From an uncultured Porphyromonadaceae bacterium (GTDB lineage: Bacteria; Bacteroidota; Bacteroidia; Bacteroidales; Barnesiellaceae_A): a stretch of DNA of 12,514 nt. Where the stretch lies: NCBI GenBank assembly GCA_900542255.1, contig UQMR01000070.1, positions 1 to 12,514 on the forward strand. Reading direction: 5' to 3'. The notes beneath the pieces are model-generated. The model did no database searches. It saw only the letters and a program-made list of their open reading frames with translations, and was not told the origin of the DNA. A program made the translations under genes and the position numbers. How positions within the stretch are numbered: position 1 is the stretch's first letter; each line of letters starts with the position of its first letter. This document shows, in pieces, positions 1 through 6,683 of this stretch.

Positions 1-740
1 CCCGCCGTTATGGCTTCTATCGCTTGCTTATATGCCCTTGCGGCCAGATTATTGAGCATCGCGAGTGCCTGCGTATTTCCTTCATCGAATACCAACACAT
101 GCACATAATCGTTGGCAGCCTGCTGCAAATCGCCTGTCGACTCATAGAATATGCCTCGTTGCAGGTAGAAGTCGGGGTTCGACGGATTGGCATTCTCCGC
201 CTTTTCGAGATAGTCGTTGCACAGCCCCATGTTGTTTTCGTGATACGCAATACGCGCCAGCCCCAGATAGGCCTCTTGGCAGCGTATATCTTGGCGAAGC
301 AATATCTCATAATCGCGCCGGGCGTTGTCGTAGTCGGCATTCTCGTATAGCAAATCGGCACGGCCTATAAGGGCAAAACGCGACTGCGGGTCGAGTTTAA
401 GGGCTTCGTTAAAGTCATCGAGGGCCGCTACGAAATTCCCTCTCTCCTGATATATAAGGGCTCTCAGCATATATGCCTGCGACAAGTCGGCAGCCTCCTT
501 ACGAGGGAAAAGCTCTATTGCCTTCTCCAAGTCGGCCAGGGCAAGCTCTTTCTCTCCATACTTAAAGTAATCCTTGGCACGGCTGTAATATGGCATGTAA
601 TCGTCGGGATTCTCCTGTATCTGTGCGGCATAGGTATCCATGGCTATACGTACCATAGGATTATCCATGTAGTTCTGGGCCGATACGGCAGCAGGAATAA
701 CCAACAATACCAACAAAAGTTTTCTGATTGACATTTTCAT
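1..740 (-). CDS. Exported tetratricopeptide-repeat (TPR) protein, 3' end missing
   Basis: The frame opens at an ATG at 740 and stays open for 246 full codons to the window edge, so the C-terminus is missing. Residues 1-21 look like a Sec signal peptide: charged start MKMSIRK, a hydrophobic core of L, V and I, then AAVSA before QN, a good signal peptidase I site. A second ATG at codon 3 could also serve. After it come about five and a half TPR units of 34 residues, at roughly 47-80, 87-120, 121-154, 155-188, 189-222 and from 223. They show the usual pattern of small and aromatic positions, for example A-L-x-D-F-x-E-A-L-K-L-D-P in the second. TPRs are protein-binding scaffolds, so the product is probably a periplasmic or envelope-associated adaptor with unknown partner. 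It starts 19 bases after the kdsA stop and is likely co-transcribed with it. No enzymatic domain is visible in the part present. Confidence 0.85.
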   Translation of the reverse strand, partial: MKMSIRKLLLVLLVIPAAVSAQNYMDNPMVRIAMDTYAAQIQENPDDYMPYYSRAKDYFKYGEKELALADLEKAIELFPRKEAADLSQAYMLRALIYQERGNFVAALDDFNEALKLDPQSRFALIGRADLLYENADYDNARRDYEILLRQDIRCQEAYLGLARIAYHENNMGLCNDYLEKAENANPSNPDFYLQRGIFYESTGDLQQAANDYVHVLVFDEGNTQALAMLNNLAARAYKQAIEAITA

Positions 741-759
741 ACGTCTGTTTATCGAATGT

Positions 760-1590
760 TTATTGATGTGTTTCATCTGATGGGTTTATGGCTCGGCGTA
801 TCGCCAGAAGAGGCACGAGCAGACTTTCGAGCAAATCGAGGCGCAGCATATTGGCTCCGTCCGAGAGGGCTTTATGAGGCTCGGGGTGAGTCTCTATAAA
901 GATACCGTCGGCCCCTACGGCTATACCGGCCCGCGCGATAGTCTCTATAAGATGCGGCATGCCGCCTGTGACGCCTGCACTCTGGTTGGGCTGTTGCAGG
1001 CTGTGAGTGGCATCGATGATGACAGGAAAGCCCGTTTGCCGCATAATGGGTATTGCCCTGAAATCGACGACAAGGTCTTGATAACCGAATGTCGTGCCTC
1101 TCTCTGTGAGCATGACCCTGTTGTTCCCGGCATCTACAACCTTCTGTGCCGCAAACTTCATCGCCTCGGGAGAAAGGAACTGCCCTTTCTTGATGTTAAC
1201 CACCTTTCCTGTACGGGCTGCGGCAATCAGCAAGTCGGTCTGCCTGCACAGGAAGGCCGGAATCTGCAACACATCGACGTAGGGAGCTGCCATAGCCGCC
1301 TCCTCGGGCGTATGAATATCTGTAACGACGGGTATATCGAACCGCTCGCCCACCTTGCGTAAAATGGCAAGCGCCTTTTCATCGCCGATACCGGTAAAGG
1401 AGTCGATGCGAGAACGGTTGGCCTTGCGATACGACCCTTTGAAAATATAGGGAATATGCAGACGCTCGGTCAGAGCTACGATATGGCTTGCTATCTGCAT
1501 GGCCATCTCTTCACTCTCTATGACACAAGGCCCTGCCATAAGGAGGAAATTGCCCGAGCGGGCATATTTCAGTTTTTCTATCTCTATCAT
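760..1590 (-). CDS. kdsA: 3-deoxy-D-manno-octulosonate 8-phosphate synthase (KdsA)
   Basis: This 276-residue protein condenses phosphoenolpyruvate with D-arabinose 5-phosphate to make Kdo 8-phosphate, the cytoplasmic first step toward the Kdo of the lipid A inner core. It is full length for the family and carries its motifs in order: AGPCVIES (19-26), KGSYRKANRS (51-60), QIPAFLCRQTD (109-119), IKKGQF (133-138), DATHSLQQP (193-201) and IETHPEPHKALSDG (232-245). Family knowledge separates metal-dependent enzymes (Cys in the first motif, as in Aquifex) from metal-free ones (Asn, as in E. coli). This protein has Cys22, and His196, Glu233 and Asp244 stand where the other metal ligands are expected, so I infer a divalent-metal-dependent enzyme. 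The start ATG at 1590 lies 96 bases below the rsmE stop, with no clear promoter in the gap. Related DAHP synthases share the fold, but the ATHS, ANRS and HPEPHKALSDG motifs favour KdsA. Confidence 0.96.
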   Translation of the reverse strand: MIEIEKLKYARSGNFLLMAGPCVIESEEMAMQIASHIVALTERLHIPYIFKGSYRKANRSRIDSFTGIGDEKALAILRKVGERFDIPVVTDIHTPEEAAMAAPYVDVLQIPAFLCRQTDLLIAAARTGKVVNIKKGQFLSPEAMKFAAQKVVDAGNNRVMLTERGTTFGYQDLVVDFRAIPIMRQTGFPVIIDATHSLQQPNQSAGVTGGMPHLIETIARAGIAVGADGIFIETHPEPHKALSDGANMLRLDLLESLLVPLLAIRRAINPSDETHQ

Positions 1591-1686
1591 TTTTTCTTTG
1601 TCATTTATTTCCCGACTTTCGCTCTATTCCAATTTGGCTCTCTACCCGACGAGAAGGTCTCAAACACGCATACAAGAGCCGGGGAC

Positions 1687-2403
1687 CTATTCAAGCCCCG
1701 CAATTTCGTTTACAATATGAATGGTATGGCACGCTACCACACCTGCCGTCTCGGTACGCAGGCGCGATGCCCCCAGCGAAACCGGTATATATCCATTGTC
1801 CAGTGCAAGTTGCACCTCCTCGGGCGAGAAATCGCCCTCGGGACCTATCAACACGCGTACCGAAGCTCCTGCCCGATAACAGCACGAGAGCAGACGTTTC
1901 TCCCCTCCGGGATAGCAATGTGCTATAAACTTCTGCCCATCGAAAGGCTCGCTTACGTAACGTGCAAAGGGGGTCATCTCTTCTATGCGCGGCAATACGG
2001 CTTTGAGGCTCTGTTTCATCGCCGAGACGAGAATCTTCTCTATCCGTTCTATTTTGAGCTCTTTACGTTCCGAGAAACGGCAAGCGAGCGGCACAATGGC
2101 ATCGATTCCCATTTCTGTTGTCTTCTCGGCAAACCACTCCATGCGGTCCAGGTTCTTAGTCGGAGCTATTGCCACCTCTATGTTTCCGGCCCATGCAGGC
2201 GGCATAAGGCGTGTCTCTGTCAGTCGCACGCCGCAGCGTTTGGGATGTGCCAACGTGATGACTGCGGTATGGAAATTACCTTTGCCGTCGACCACTCCTA
2301 TCTCGTCTCCCTCTACAAGGCGCAATACTCTGATGCAATGCCCGCTCTCGGTCTCGGGCAAAGTCATGGTCTCGGCAATATCGGGGGTATAAAAGAGGTG
2401 CAT
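1687..2403 (-). CDS. rsmE: 16S rRNA (uracil-1498-N3)-methyltransferase RsmE
   Basis: The product uses S-adenosylmethionine to methylate N3 of U1498 in helix 44 of 16S rRNA, near the decoding centre. With the start chosen here it has 238 residues, normal for RsmE. An N-terminal PUA-like RNA-binding part (about 1-70) begins MHLFYTPDI and has HCIRVLRL at 22-29. The SPOUT methyltransferase domain follows, with EKTTEMGID (93-101), the SAM-binding knot segment IGPEGDFS (186-193) and LGASRLRTETA (210-220). The frame is open further upstream to an ATG at 2463, but that start would add 20 residues unlike the family and overlap the permease gene by 41 bases. The ATG at 2403 gives the usual N-terminus and a 19-base gap after the permease stop. 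It is presumably translated from the same operon mRNA as its neighbours. Confidence 0.95.
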   Translation of the reverse strand: MHLFYTPDIAETMTLPETESGHCIRVLRLVEGDEIGVVDGKGNFHTAVITLAHPKRCGVRLTETRLMPPAWAGNIEVAIAPTKNLDRMEWFAEKTTEMGIDAIVPLACRFSERKELKIERIEKILVSAMKQSLKAVLPRIEEMTPFARYVSEPFDGQKFIAHCYPGGEKRLLSCCYRAGASVRVLIGPEGDFSPEEVQLALDNGYIPVSLGASRLRTETAGVVACHTIHIVNEIAGLE

Positions 2404-2422
2404 GGCTGACTGCTGGCTGAGA

Positions 2423-3670
2423 TTATACTTTCGGTTGATATTTATAACGGAAAGTGATGGCAAAGAGGATACCTATTACCAACGCATATACGGCAAAGAT
2501 AGTCCAACATGCCGACCAGTTTGTCACTACACCGTCGACACTGTATTTGTTGATTACCCAACCTGCGCCATAGCCGCCGGCAATAGAACCCAATCCGTTT
2601 GTCATCATCATGAATATGCCCTGTGCACTCGCCTTGATGTCCTGAGGCGCCTCGTCGGCAATGAACAGCGAACCCGAAATGTTGAAGAAATCGAATGCCA
2701 TGCCGTAAACCACCATCGAGAGAACAAGGAATATGGCCATGAAACTCTCAGGAGTGCCTATGGCAAAGAATCCGAAACGCAATACCCATGCTGCAAAACT
2801 GATGAGCATCACTTTCTTGATACCATACCGTCCCATAAAGAAGGGTATGGCCAAAATAAAGAGCGTCTCCGAGACCTGTGAGAGCGACGAGAGTATCACC
2901 GAATATTTCACAGCCCACGCCTCGGGATGGGTGGCCTTGAAACTATCGAGGAAGGGTACACCATACATATTAGTGACTTGCAGAGCGGCTCCCAGCATGA
3001 AGGAGAATATCAGGAAGACTGCCGTACGGTAATTCTTGAAGAGTACCAGGGCGTCCAAGCCCAGCATAGAAAGGATGCCCCTGTTCTTCATGGTATTGGC
3101 CGGAGGGCAGGCAGGAAGCGTAAAGCAATATATACCCATGATAACGGCCGCAACGGCAGCCATGATGAGTTGCCCGTTGTTTGAGCTGAACCCCGTGAAG
3201 TTATCAATCCACATTGCCACGATAAAACCTACCGTACCCCATACGCGTACGGGGGGATAGTCCCTGACTCTGTCGAGCCCGGCTTTATCTATGGCATTAT
3301 ATGCCACCGTGTATGATAGCGACAAGGTAGGCATATAGGCCAGCATATTTACGAGCATGGCTATCTTGAAAGAATCGTAATCAGTAGTATATGCAGCATA
3401 CAAAAGGGCGCATGCTCCCAAGAGGTGCAATATACCCATCAGCCGTTCGGCATTGATCTTCTTATCTGAAAGAATCCCCATGATTCCCGGCATAATCAGG
3501 GAGGCAATTCCCGAAAGGGCAAAGACACTGCCCACCAACTGACCGTCGAAACCCAAACCGCCTTCACCTACGGCAGTTGTCATATAGAGTCCCAACGTAC
3601 ACAACCACGACCCCCAAACAAAGAATTGGAGGAAATTCATTACGATAAGACGGATTTTAATGTTGCTCAT
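2423..3670 (-). CDS. nupG: Nucleoside:H+ symporter, NupG/XapB-type MFS permease
   Basis: This 415-residue, very hydrophobic protein fits the nucleoside:H+ symporter family of the major facilitator superfamily, which imports nucleosides across the inner membrane with protons. About 12 hydrophobic stretches can be read, arranged as two halves. Family-like signatures are NFLQFFVWGSW with TLGLYM in the first helix (12-30), the cytoplasmic loop GILSDKKI between helices 2 and 3 (65-72), and VRVWGTVGFI (141-150), which resembles the RVxGTIGWI segment of E. coli NupG. The protein has no signal peptide, as expected for a polytopic membrane protein. The ATG at 3670 lies 12 bases after the stop of the nuclease-family gene and the gene ends 19 bases before rsmE, so it sits inside the operon. 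Substrate range (pyrimidine, purine or xanthosine) cannot be read from the sequence; other MFS sugar permeases are a less likely alternative. Confidence 0.88.
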   Translation of the reverse strand: MSNIKIRLIVMNFLQFFVWGSWLCTLGLYMTTAVGEGGLGFDGQLVGSVFALSGIASLIMPGIMGILSDKKINAERLMGILHLLGACALLYAAYTTDYDSFKIAMLVNMLAYMPTLSLSYTVAYNAIDKAGLDRVRDYPPVRVWGTVGFIVAMWIDNFTGFSSNNGQLIMAAVAAVIMGIYCFTLPACPPANTMKNRGILSMLGLDALVLFKNYRTAVFLIFSFMLGAALQVTNMYGVPFLDSFKATHPEAWAVKYSVILSSLSQVSETLFILAIPFFMGRYGIKKVMLISFAAWVLRFGFFAIGTPESFMAIFLVLSMVVYGMAFDFFNISGSLFIADEAPQDIKASAQGIFMMMTNGLGSIAGGYGAGWVINKYSVDGVVTNWSACWTIFAVYALVIGILFAITFRYKYQPKV

Positions 3671-3682
3671 ACTTTATGTTTT

Positions 3683-4267
3683 TCATTGTTTATCTTCTTC
3701 TTTCCGGCCGTCGAGTATTTTCTGTATAAGGGCGGCATCTTCGTAGGCCTCATCGGCGACAGCCTTTTCGAGGCGTTCTTGCAATTCGTCGGTATCGAGC
3801 TCTTCCAAATTACGCGCAGGCGCATCGGCAACTTCATCGCCGGCCTCTATCTCCGAGGCGTTGAAGCCCGCCTGCTCCAAAATTTCGGCCGTAGTGTAGA
3901 TAGGGGCTTGCGTACGCATGGCTATGGCTATGGCATCAGACGTGCGTGAATCGATGCGCACGTCGCGGTCGCCATCGCTGAAAAGCAGCTCGGAATAGAA
4001 AATACCCTCGGAAAAACGGTATATAAAGACCTCGACCAGACGCACCCCAAACGCATGAGCGAAACTGACAAAGAGGTCGTGCGTCATGGGACGGGGCGGG
4101 ACAAGATTCTCTATCCTGATAGCTATCGATTGCGCCTCGGCCGTACCGATGACGACAGGAATGCGCCGCGTCGTGCCTTCCTGCGCCAGCACCAGCATAT
4201 ATGCACCTTGCTGCATGTGACTATATGCAATGCCCAAGACCTTTACTCTTATTTTCGACTCTTCCAC
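3683..4267 (-). CDS. Bifunctional nuclease (BFN/DUF151) family protein with C-terminal UVR motif
   Basis: The 194-residue product has a BFN (DUF151) domain over residues 1 to about 133, recognised by KVLGIAYS (9-16), RRIPVVIGTAEAQSIAI (34-50), PPRPMTHDLF (57-66), EGIFYSEL (87-94) and IDSRTSDAIAIA (105-116). An acidic linker leads to a short helical segment at about 157-190 (ELQERLEKAV, then YEDAALIQKIL) that looks like a UvrB/UvrC (UVR) interaction motif. The founding plant and archaeal-type members were reported to have RNase and DNase activity; the job of the bacterial UVR-bearing forms is not settled, so nuclease action here is inferred from family only. The start codon is GTG (4267-4265), because an in-frame TGA stands five codons upstream and the GTG gives the expected N-terminus. 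It is the first gene of the string and overlaps nothing. Confidence 0.9.
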   Translation of the reverse strand: MEESKIRVKVLGIAYSHMQQGAYMLVLAQEGTTRRIPVVIGTAEAQSIAIRIENLVPPRPMTHDLFVSFAHAFGVRLVEVFIYRFSEGIFYSELLFSDGDRDVRIDSRTSDAIAIAMRTQAPIYTTAEILEQAGFNASEIEAGDEVADAPARNLEELDTDELQERLEKAVADEAYEDAALIQKILDGRKEEDKQ

Positions 4268-4578
4268 CTTGCAAGTTATTCAATATGCAAATGTACGACA
4301 AACATACGGAAAATATCTCTTTTTTACCAGCACATTCGACAAAAACAATCTACTCCATGGGGCCTAAGAAACGGACGGCCATTATTCGCCGACACAGAAG
4401 AGGAGAAACAGCCAACCGATATACCTATACTTTGCACGGGGCCGATAGGGGCTATTTATCGGGCTATGCCACAGTTATGGGAGGGTATGCCATACCGACC
4501 GCGTCGTGGCAGCGGGGAAAACATCCTGCTCATACATGGCTTGGTCGGGTATCTGCATCCGTCACCCCTACAACGCAA
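4268..4578. other. Spacer without a convincing gene
   Basis: About 310 bases separate the fumarase terminator from the first gene of the operon. The promoter-like boxes occupy only its last 20-40 bases on the minus strand. I looked for tRNA-like cloverleaf arms and for coding frames on both strands. The plus strand is open in two frames through much of the stretch, but the translations are arginine-rich or low in complexity and resemble no protein I know. A minus-strand frame of 27 codons (4558-4475) begins shortly after the terminator and is equally unsupported. The stretch could hold a small RNA or a decayed gene; nothing here proves either. Confidence 0.5.
4288..4306 (-). promoter_or_regulatory. 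Candidate Bacteroides-type -7 box(es) for the nuclease-permease-rsmE-kdsA operon
   Basis: On the minus strand two sequences matching the Bacteroides -7 consensus TAnnTTTG stand three bases apart: TATGTTTG (4306-4299) and TACATTTG (4295-4288). The second lies 20 bases above the GTG start, which would give a very short leader. No good TTTG -33 box is found 19-21 bases upstream of either, so the call rests on the -7 matches and on the position directly ahead of the first gene. Which box is used cannot be told. Confidence 0.5.
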
Positions 4579-4604
4579 CAGAGCCGCGAAGATTCGCGGC
4601 TCTG
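4579..4604 (-). terminator. Hairpin terminator of the fumarase gene
   Basis: A perfect inverted repeat with an 11-bp stem (CAGAGCCGCGA on the plus strand) and a 4-base loop lies 90 bases beyond the fumarase stop. On the minus strand it is followed by TTGCGTTGT, which is T-rich but not a clean T run. It is GC-rich and ends the fumarase unit before a long non-coding spacer, so intrinsic termination is likely but may be incomplete. Two smaller hairpins precede it, with arms GGTCC/GGGCC (near 4641-4654, one G-T pair) and CTGAG/CTCAG (4628-4641). Confidence 0.72.
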
Positions 4605-4694
4605 CAACGTAGTGACTATTATTCTATCTGAGATGTCTCAGGCCCAATGGGACCCGTTTGGATAATTTACAAAACAGATTCCATCTCATACCGG

Positions 4695-6347
4695 TCATTT
4701 CGACGGGGTATTGAGCGGGCATACGGGTTTGAGTTGCTTAAAGAAATCGTTACCCTTGTCATCTACCAGGATAAAGGCGGGGAAATCTTTCACTTCTATT
4801 TTCCAGATTGCCTCCATACCCAACTCGGGATATTCGAGGCACTCTACCTTCTTGATGCTGTTTTGTGCCAGAATAGCAGCCGGGCCGCCTATACTGCCCA
4901 GATAGAAACCGCCGTGCTTTTTGCAGGCATCGGTAACTTGTTGGCTGCGGTTTCCTTTGGCAATCATTACCATAGAACCGCCTTGCGACTGGAACAAATC
5001 GACATACGGGTCCATACGTCCGGCAGTCGTAGGTCCAAACGAGCCAGAGGGCATTCCGGCCGGTGTTTTAGCCGGACCGGCATAGTAAATGGGATGATTT
5101 TTGAGATACTCGGGCATAGGTTCTCCGGCATCGAGACGCTCTTTTATCTTGGCATGTGCTATGTCACGGCCTACGATAATCGTGCCATCGAGCGAGAGGC
5201 GGGTTGCCACCGGATACTTCGTAAGTTCGGCAAGAATCTCAGACATGGGGCGGTTCAGGTCTATCTTCACGACATTTCCCTCACCGGCCTGACGGAGCTC
5301 TTCGGGGATGAGCGCACCGGGTTGGTCGTCGAGGCGCTCTATCCAAAGGCCGTCCTTATTGATTTTTGCCTTGATATTACGGTCGGCCGAGCAGGATACG
5401 CCCATACCGACGGGGCACGATGCACCATGACGAGGCAGACGAATGATGCGTATATCGTGAGCAAAATACTTGCCGCCGAATTGTGCGCCGAAGCCCGATG
5501 CTTGTGCGGCAGCCAAGACCTCTTTTTCGAGCTCCACATCGCGGAAGGCCTGCCCCCACTCGTTGCCTTCGGTAGGCAAGCGGTCGTAATATTTGGCAGA
5601 GGCCAGTTTGACGGTTTTCAGATTCATCTCGGCCGATGTACCGCCAATAACGAATGCTATATGATAGGGAGGACACGCCGCGGTACCCAATGTCTTCATC
5701 TTCTCGACAAGGAAGGGTACGAGCGTCTTGGGATTGATAAGAGCCTTGGTCTCTTGGTAAAGGTATGTCTTGTTGGCCGAGCCGCCTCCTTTTGCCATGA
5801 AAAGGAAGTTATATTCCATGCCGTCTACGGCAAACAAGTCTATTTGCGCCGGCAGGTTACAGCCGGTATTCACCTCCCGATACATATCGAGCGGCGCATT
5901 TTGGGAGTAGCGAAGGTTCTCCTCGGTATATGTTTTGTAAACGCCCAGCGAGAGAGCCTCTTCGTCGCCGCCGCCGGTCCATACCTGTTGTCCTTTTTTA
6001 CCCATTACGATGGCCGTACCTGTATCCTGGCAGAAGGGCAATACTCCTTTGCTGGCCACCTCGGCATTGCGCAACATGGTTAACGCCACAAATTTGTCGT
6101 TCTCGCTGGCCTCGGGGTCGTGCAGGATTTTAGCTACCATCTCATTATGCTTACGACGCAACAAGAATGAGACGTCGCGCATGGCTGCGTTGGCCAGGCG
6201 CGTCAACGCTTCGGGTTCAACAACAAGCATCTCCTTGCCGTTGCACTCGGTTACAGACACATGGTCTTTCGTAAGGAGGTAATACTCTGTGTCATCAGGT
6301 GTTACCATCGGAAAGAGGGGTTGATACTTAAAAGGTTTTGTTGCCAT
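4695..6347 (-). CDS. fumA: Fumarate hydratase class I (iron-sulfur, single chain)
   Basis: This enzyme interconverts fumarate and malate, using a [4Fe-4S] cluster as the Lewis acid; in anaerobic Bacteroidales this step serves the reductive branch from oxaloacetate to fumarate and succinate. The 550 residues match the length of single-chain FumA/FumB enzymes, with the alpha-type part (about 1-340) and the beta-type part (about 375-540) fused. The three cluster cysteines of the family are present: Cys106 in LPFCQDTG, Cys225 in TAACPPYHI and Cys319 in VSCSADRN, each one residue beyond the E. coli FumA numbers I recall. The beta-type part shows [16 protein letters not shown] (393-408), [21 protein letters not shown] (starting at 421) and GGPAAILAQ (487-495). 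The gene has its own promoter and terminator and so is transcribed separately from rpoC above it. The ATG at 6347 gives a normal N-terminus. The symbol follows the E. coli homologue; fumB would be equally apt. Confidence 0.96.
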   Translation of the reverse strand: MATKPFKYQPLFPMVTPDDTEYYLLTKDHVSVTECNGKEMLVVEPEALTRLANAAMRDVSFLLRRKHNEMVAKILHDPEASENDKFVALTMLRNAEVASKGVLPFCQDTGTAIVMGKKGQQVWTGGGDEEALSLGVYKTYTEENLRYSQNAPLDMYREVNTGCNLPAQIDLFAVDGMEYNFLFMAKGGGSANKTYLYQETKALINPKTLVPFLVEKMKTLGTAACPPYHIAFVIGGTSAEMNLKTVKLASAKYYDRLPTEGNEWGQAFRDVELEKEVLAAAQASGFGAQFGGKYFAHDIRIIRLPRHGASCPVGMGVSCSADRNIKAKINKDGLWIERLDDQPGALIPEELRQAGEGNVVKIDLNRPMSEILAELTKYPVATRLSLDGTIIVGRDIAHAKIKERLDAGEPMPEYLKNHPIYYAGPAKTPAGMPSGSFGPTTAGRMDPYVDLFQSQGGSMVMIAKGNRSQQVTDACKKHGGFYLGSIGGPAAILAQNSIKKVECLEYPELGMEAIWKIEVKDFPAFILVDDKGNDFFKQLKPVCPLNTPSK

Positions 6348-6393
6348 ATCAGCATTGATTTATATTAAGGTTACAAACAATCTTTTTATATGG

Positions 6394-6424
6394 CAAAGAT
6401 AGTGAATTTTAGATGCCGTGCAAA
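6394..6424 (-). promoter_or_regulatory. Near-consensus Bacteroides-type promoter of the fumarase gene
   Basis: On the minus strand TTTG (6424-6421) and TATCTTTG (6401-6394) are separated by 19 bases, an excellent fit to the -33 TTTG and -7 TAnnTTTG consensus for the Bacteroides primary sigma factor. Transcription would begin a few bases below the -7 box, giving a leader of roughly 35-45 bases before the ATG at 6347. The leader is A/T-rich and has no clear Shine-Dalgarno sequence, as usual in this phylum. This promoter also shows that fumarase need not depend on read-through from rpoBC. Confidence 0.8.
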
Positions 6425-6595
6425 GATGCCTGCATCATTTGCTTGACAGAAAATTTTAGGGAGGGGCCGCGTGTATATATGGCCTGCCTTTGTCTCCTGA
6501 CAACTGCGGCGAAAGCTCCCTTTTCTCCGTTTTTCTTCCATCGCGGCCAGGTCGGCTGTCAAGGAGCGCGAGTCTCTTACGACCACTTACTCCCT
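6425..6595. other. Spacer between the rpoC terminator and the fumarase promoter
   Basis: About 170 bases with no recognised gene; the rpoC to fumarase gap is 336 bases in all, the rest being the terminator and the promoter. A minus-strand frame opening with GTG at 6586 runs 66 codons but passes through the fumarase promoter, is rich in R and K with no familiar motif, and I do not accept it as a gene. No tRNA arms, repeat array or paired terminator was seen. Confidence 0.5.
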
Positions 6596-6637
6596 AAAAA
6601 GAATCGGTCTCCCGCCTTCTGAGGCGGGAGACCGATT
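6596..6637 (-). terminator. Strong intrinsic terminator of the rpoBC operon
   Basis: A perfect 16-bp stem (plus-strand arms 6602-6617 and 6622-6637, left arm AATCGGTCTCCCGCCT) closes a 4-base loop, and on the minus strand it is followed by C and five T (6600-6596). It begins 46 bases beyond the rpoC TGA. The T run lies only on the minus-strand exit side, so it works in the rpoC direction. Confidence 0.93.
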
Positions 6638-6683
6638 ACTATGGGTTGGTATTTGCTAATGTGCAATACTCTGCGTTACGGCA

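Noticed and set aside
1636..1680. Inverted repeat GGCTCT / AGAGCC in the rsmE-kdsA gap
   Set aside because: Only 6 bp of stem around a 33-base loop and no T run; too weak to call a terminator or regulatory hairpin.
1456..2409. Plus-strand open frame of 317 codons over kdsA and rsmE
   Set aside because: It spans parts of two well-recognised genes on the other strand and resembles no protein; shadow frame.
2404..2463. Longer RsmE with start at 2463
   Set aside because: The extra 20 residues overlap the end of the permease gene and are not RsmE-like; the MHLFYTPDI start at 2403 is the family N-terminus.
4201..4665. Plus-strand frame of 154 codons covering the spacer and the fumarase terminator
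   Set aside because: It starts inside the nuclease gene, runs through the terminator hairpin, and has an arginine-rich, unfamiliar composition.
4647..6083. Plus-strand open frame of 478 codons over the fumarase gene
   Set aside because: It is antisense to a clear fumarase, its translation has no family features, and no promoter or plausible start context is seen.
6443..6480. TTGACA followed by TATATA on the plus strand, resembling a sigma70 promoter
   Set aside because: The primary sigma factor of this phylum uses different boxes, the spacing is too long, and no gene follows on that strand.
6386..6586. 66-codon minus-strand frame between rpoC and fumarase
   Set aside because: It starts with GTG, runs through the fumarase promoter, and has no recognisable motif.
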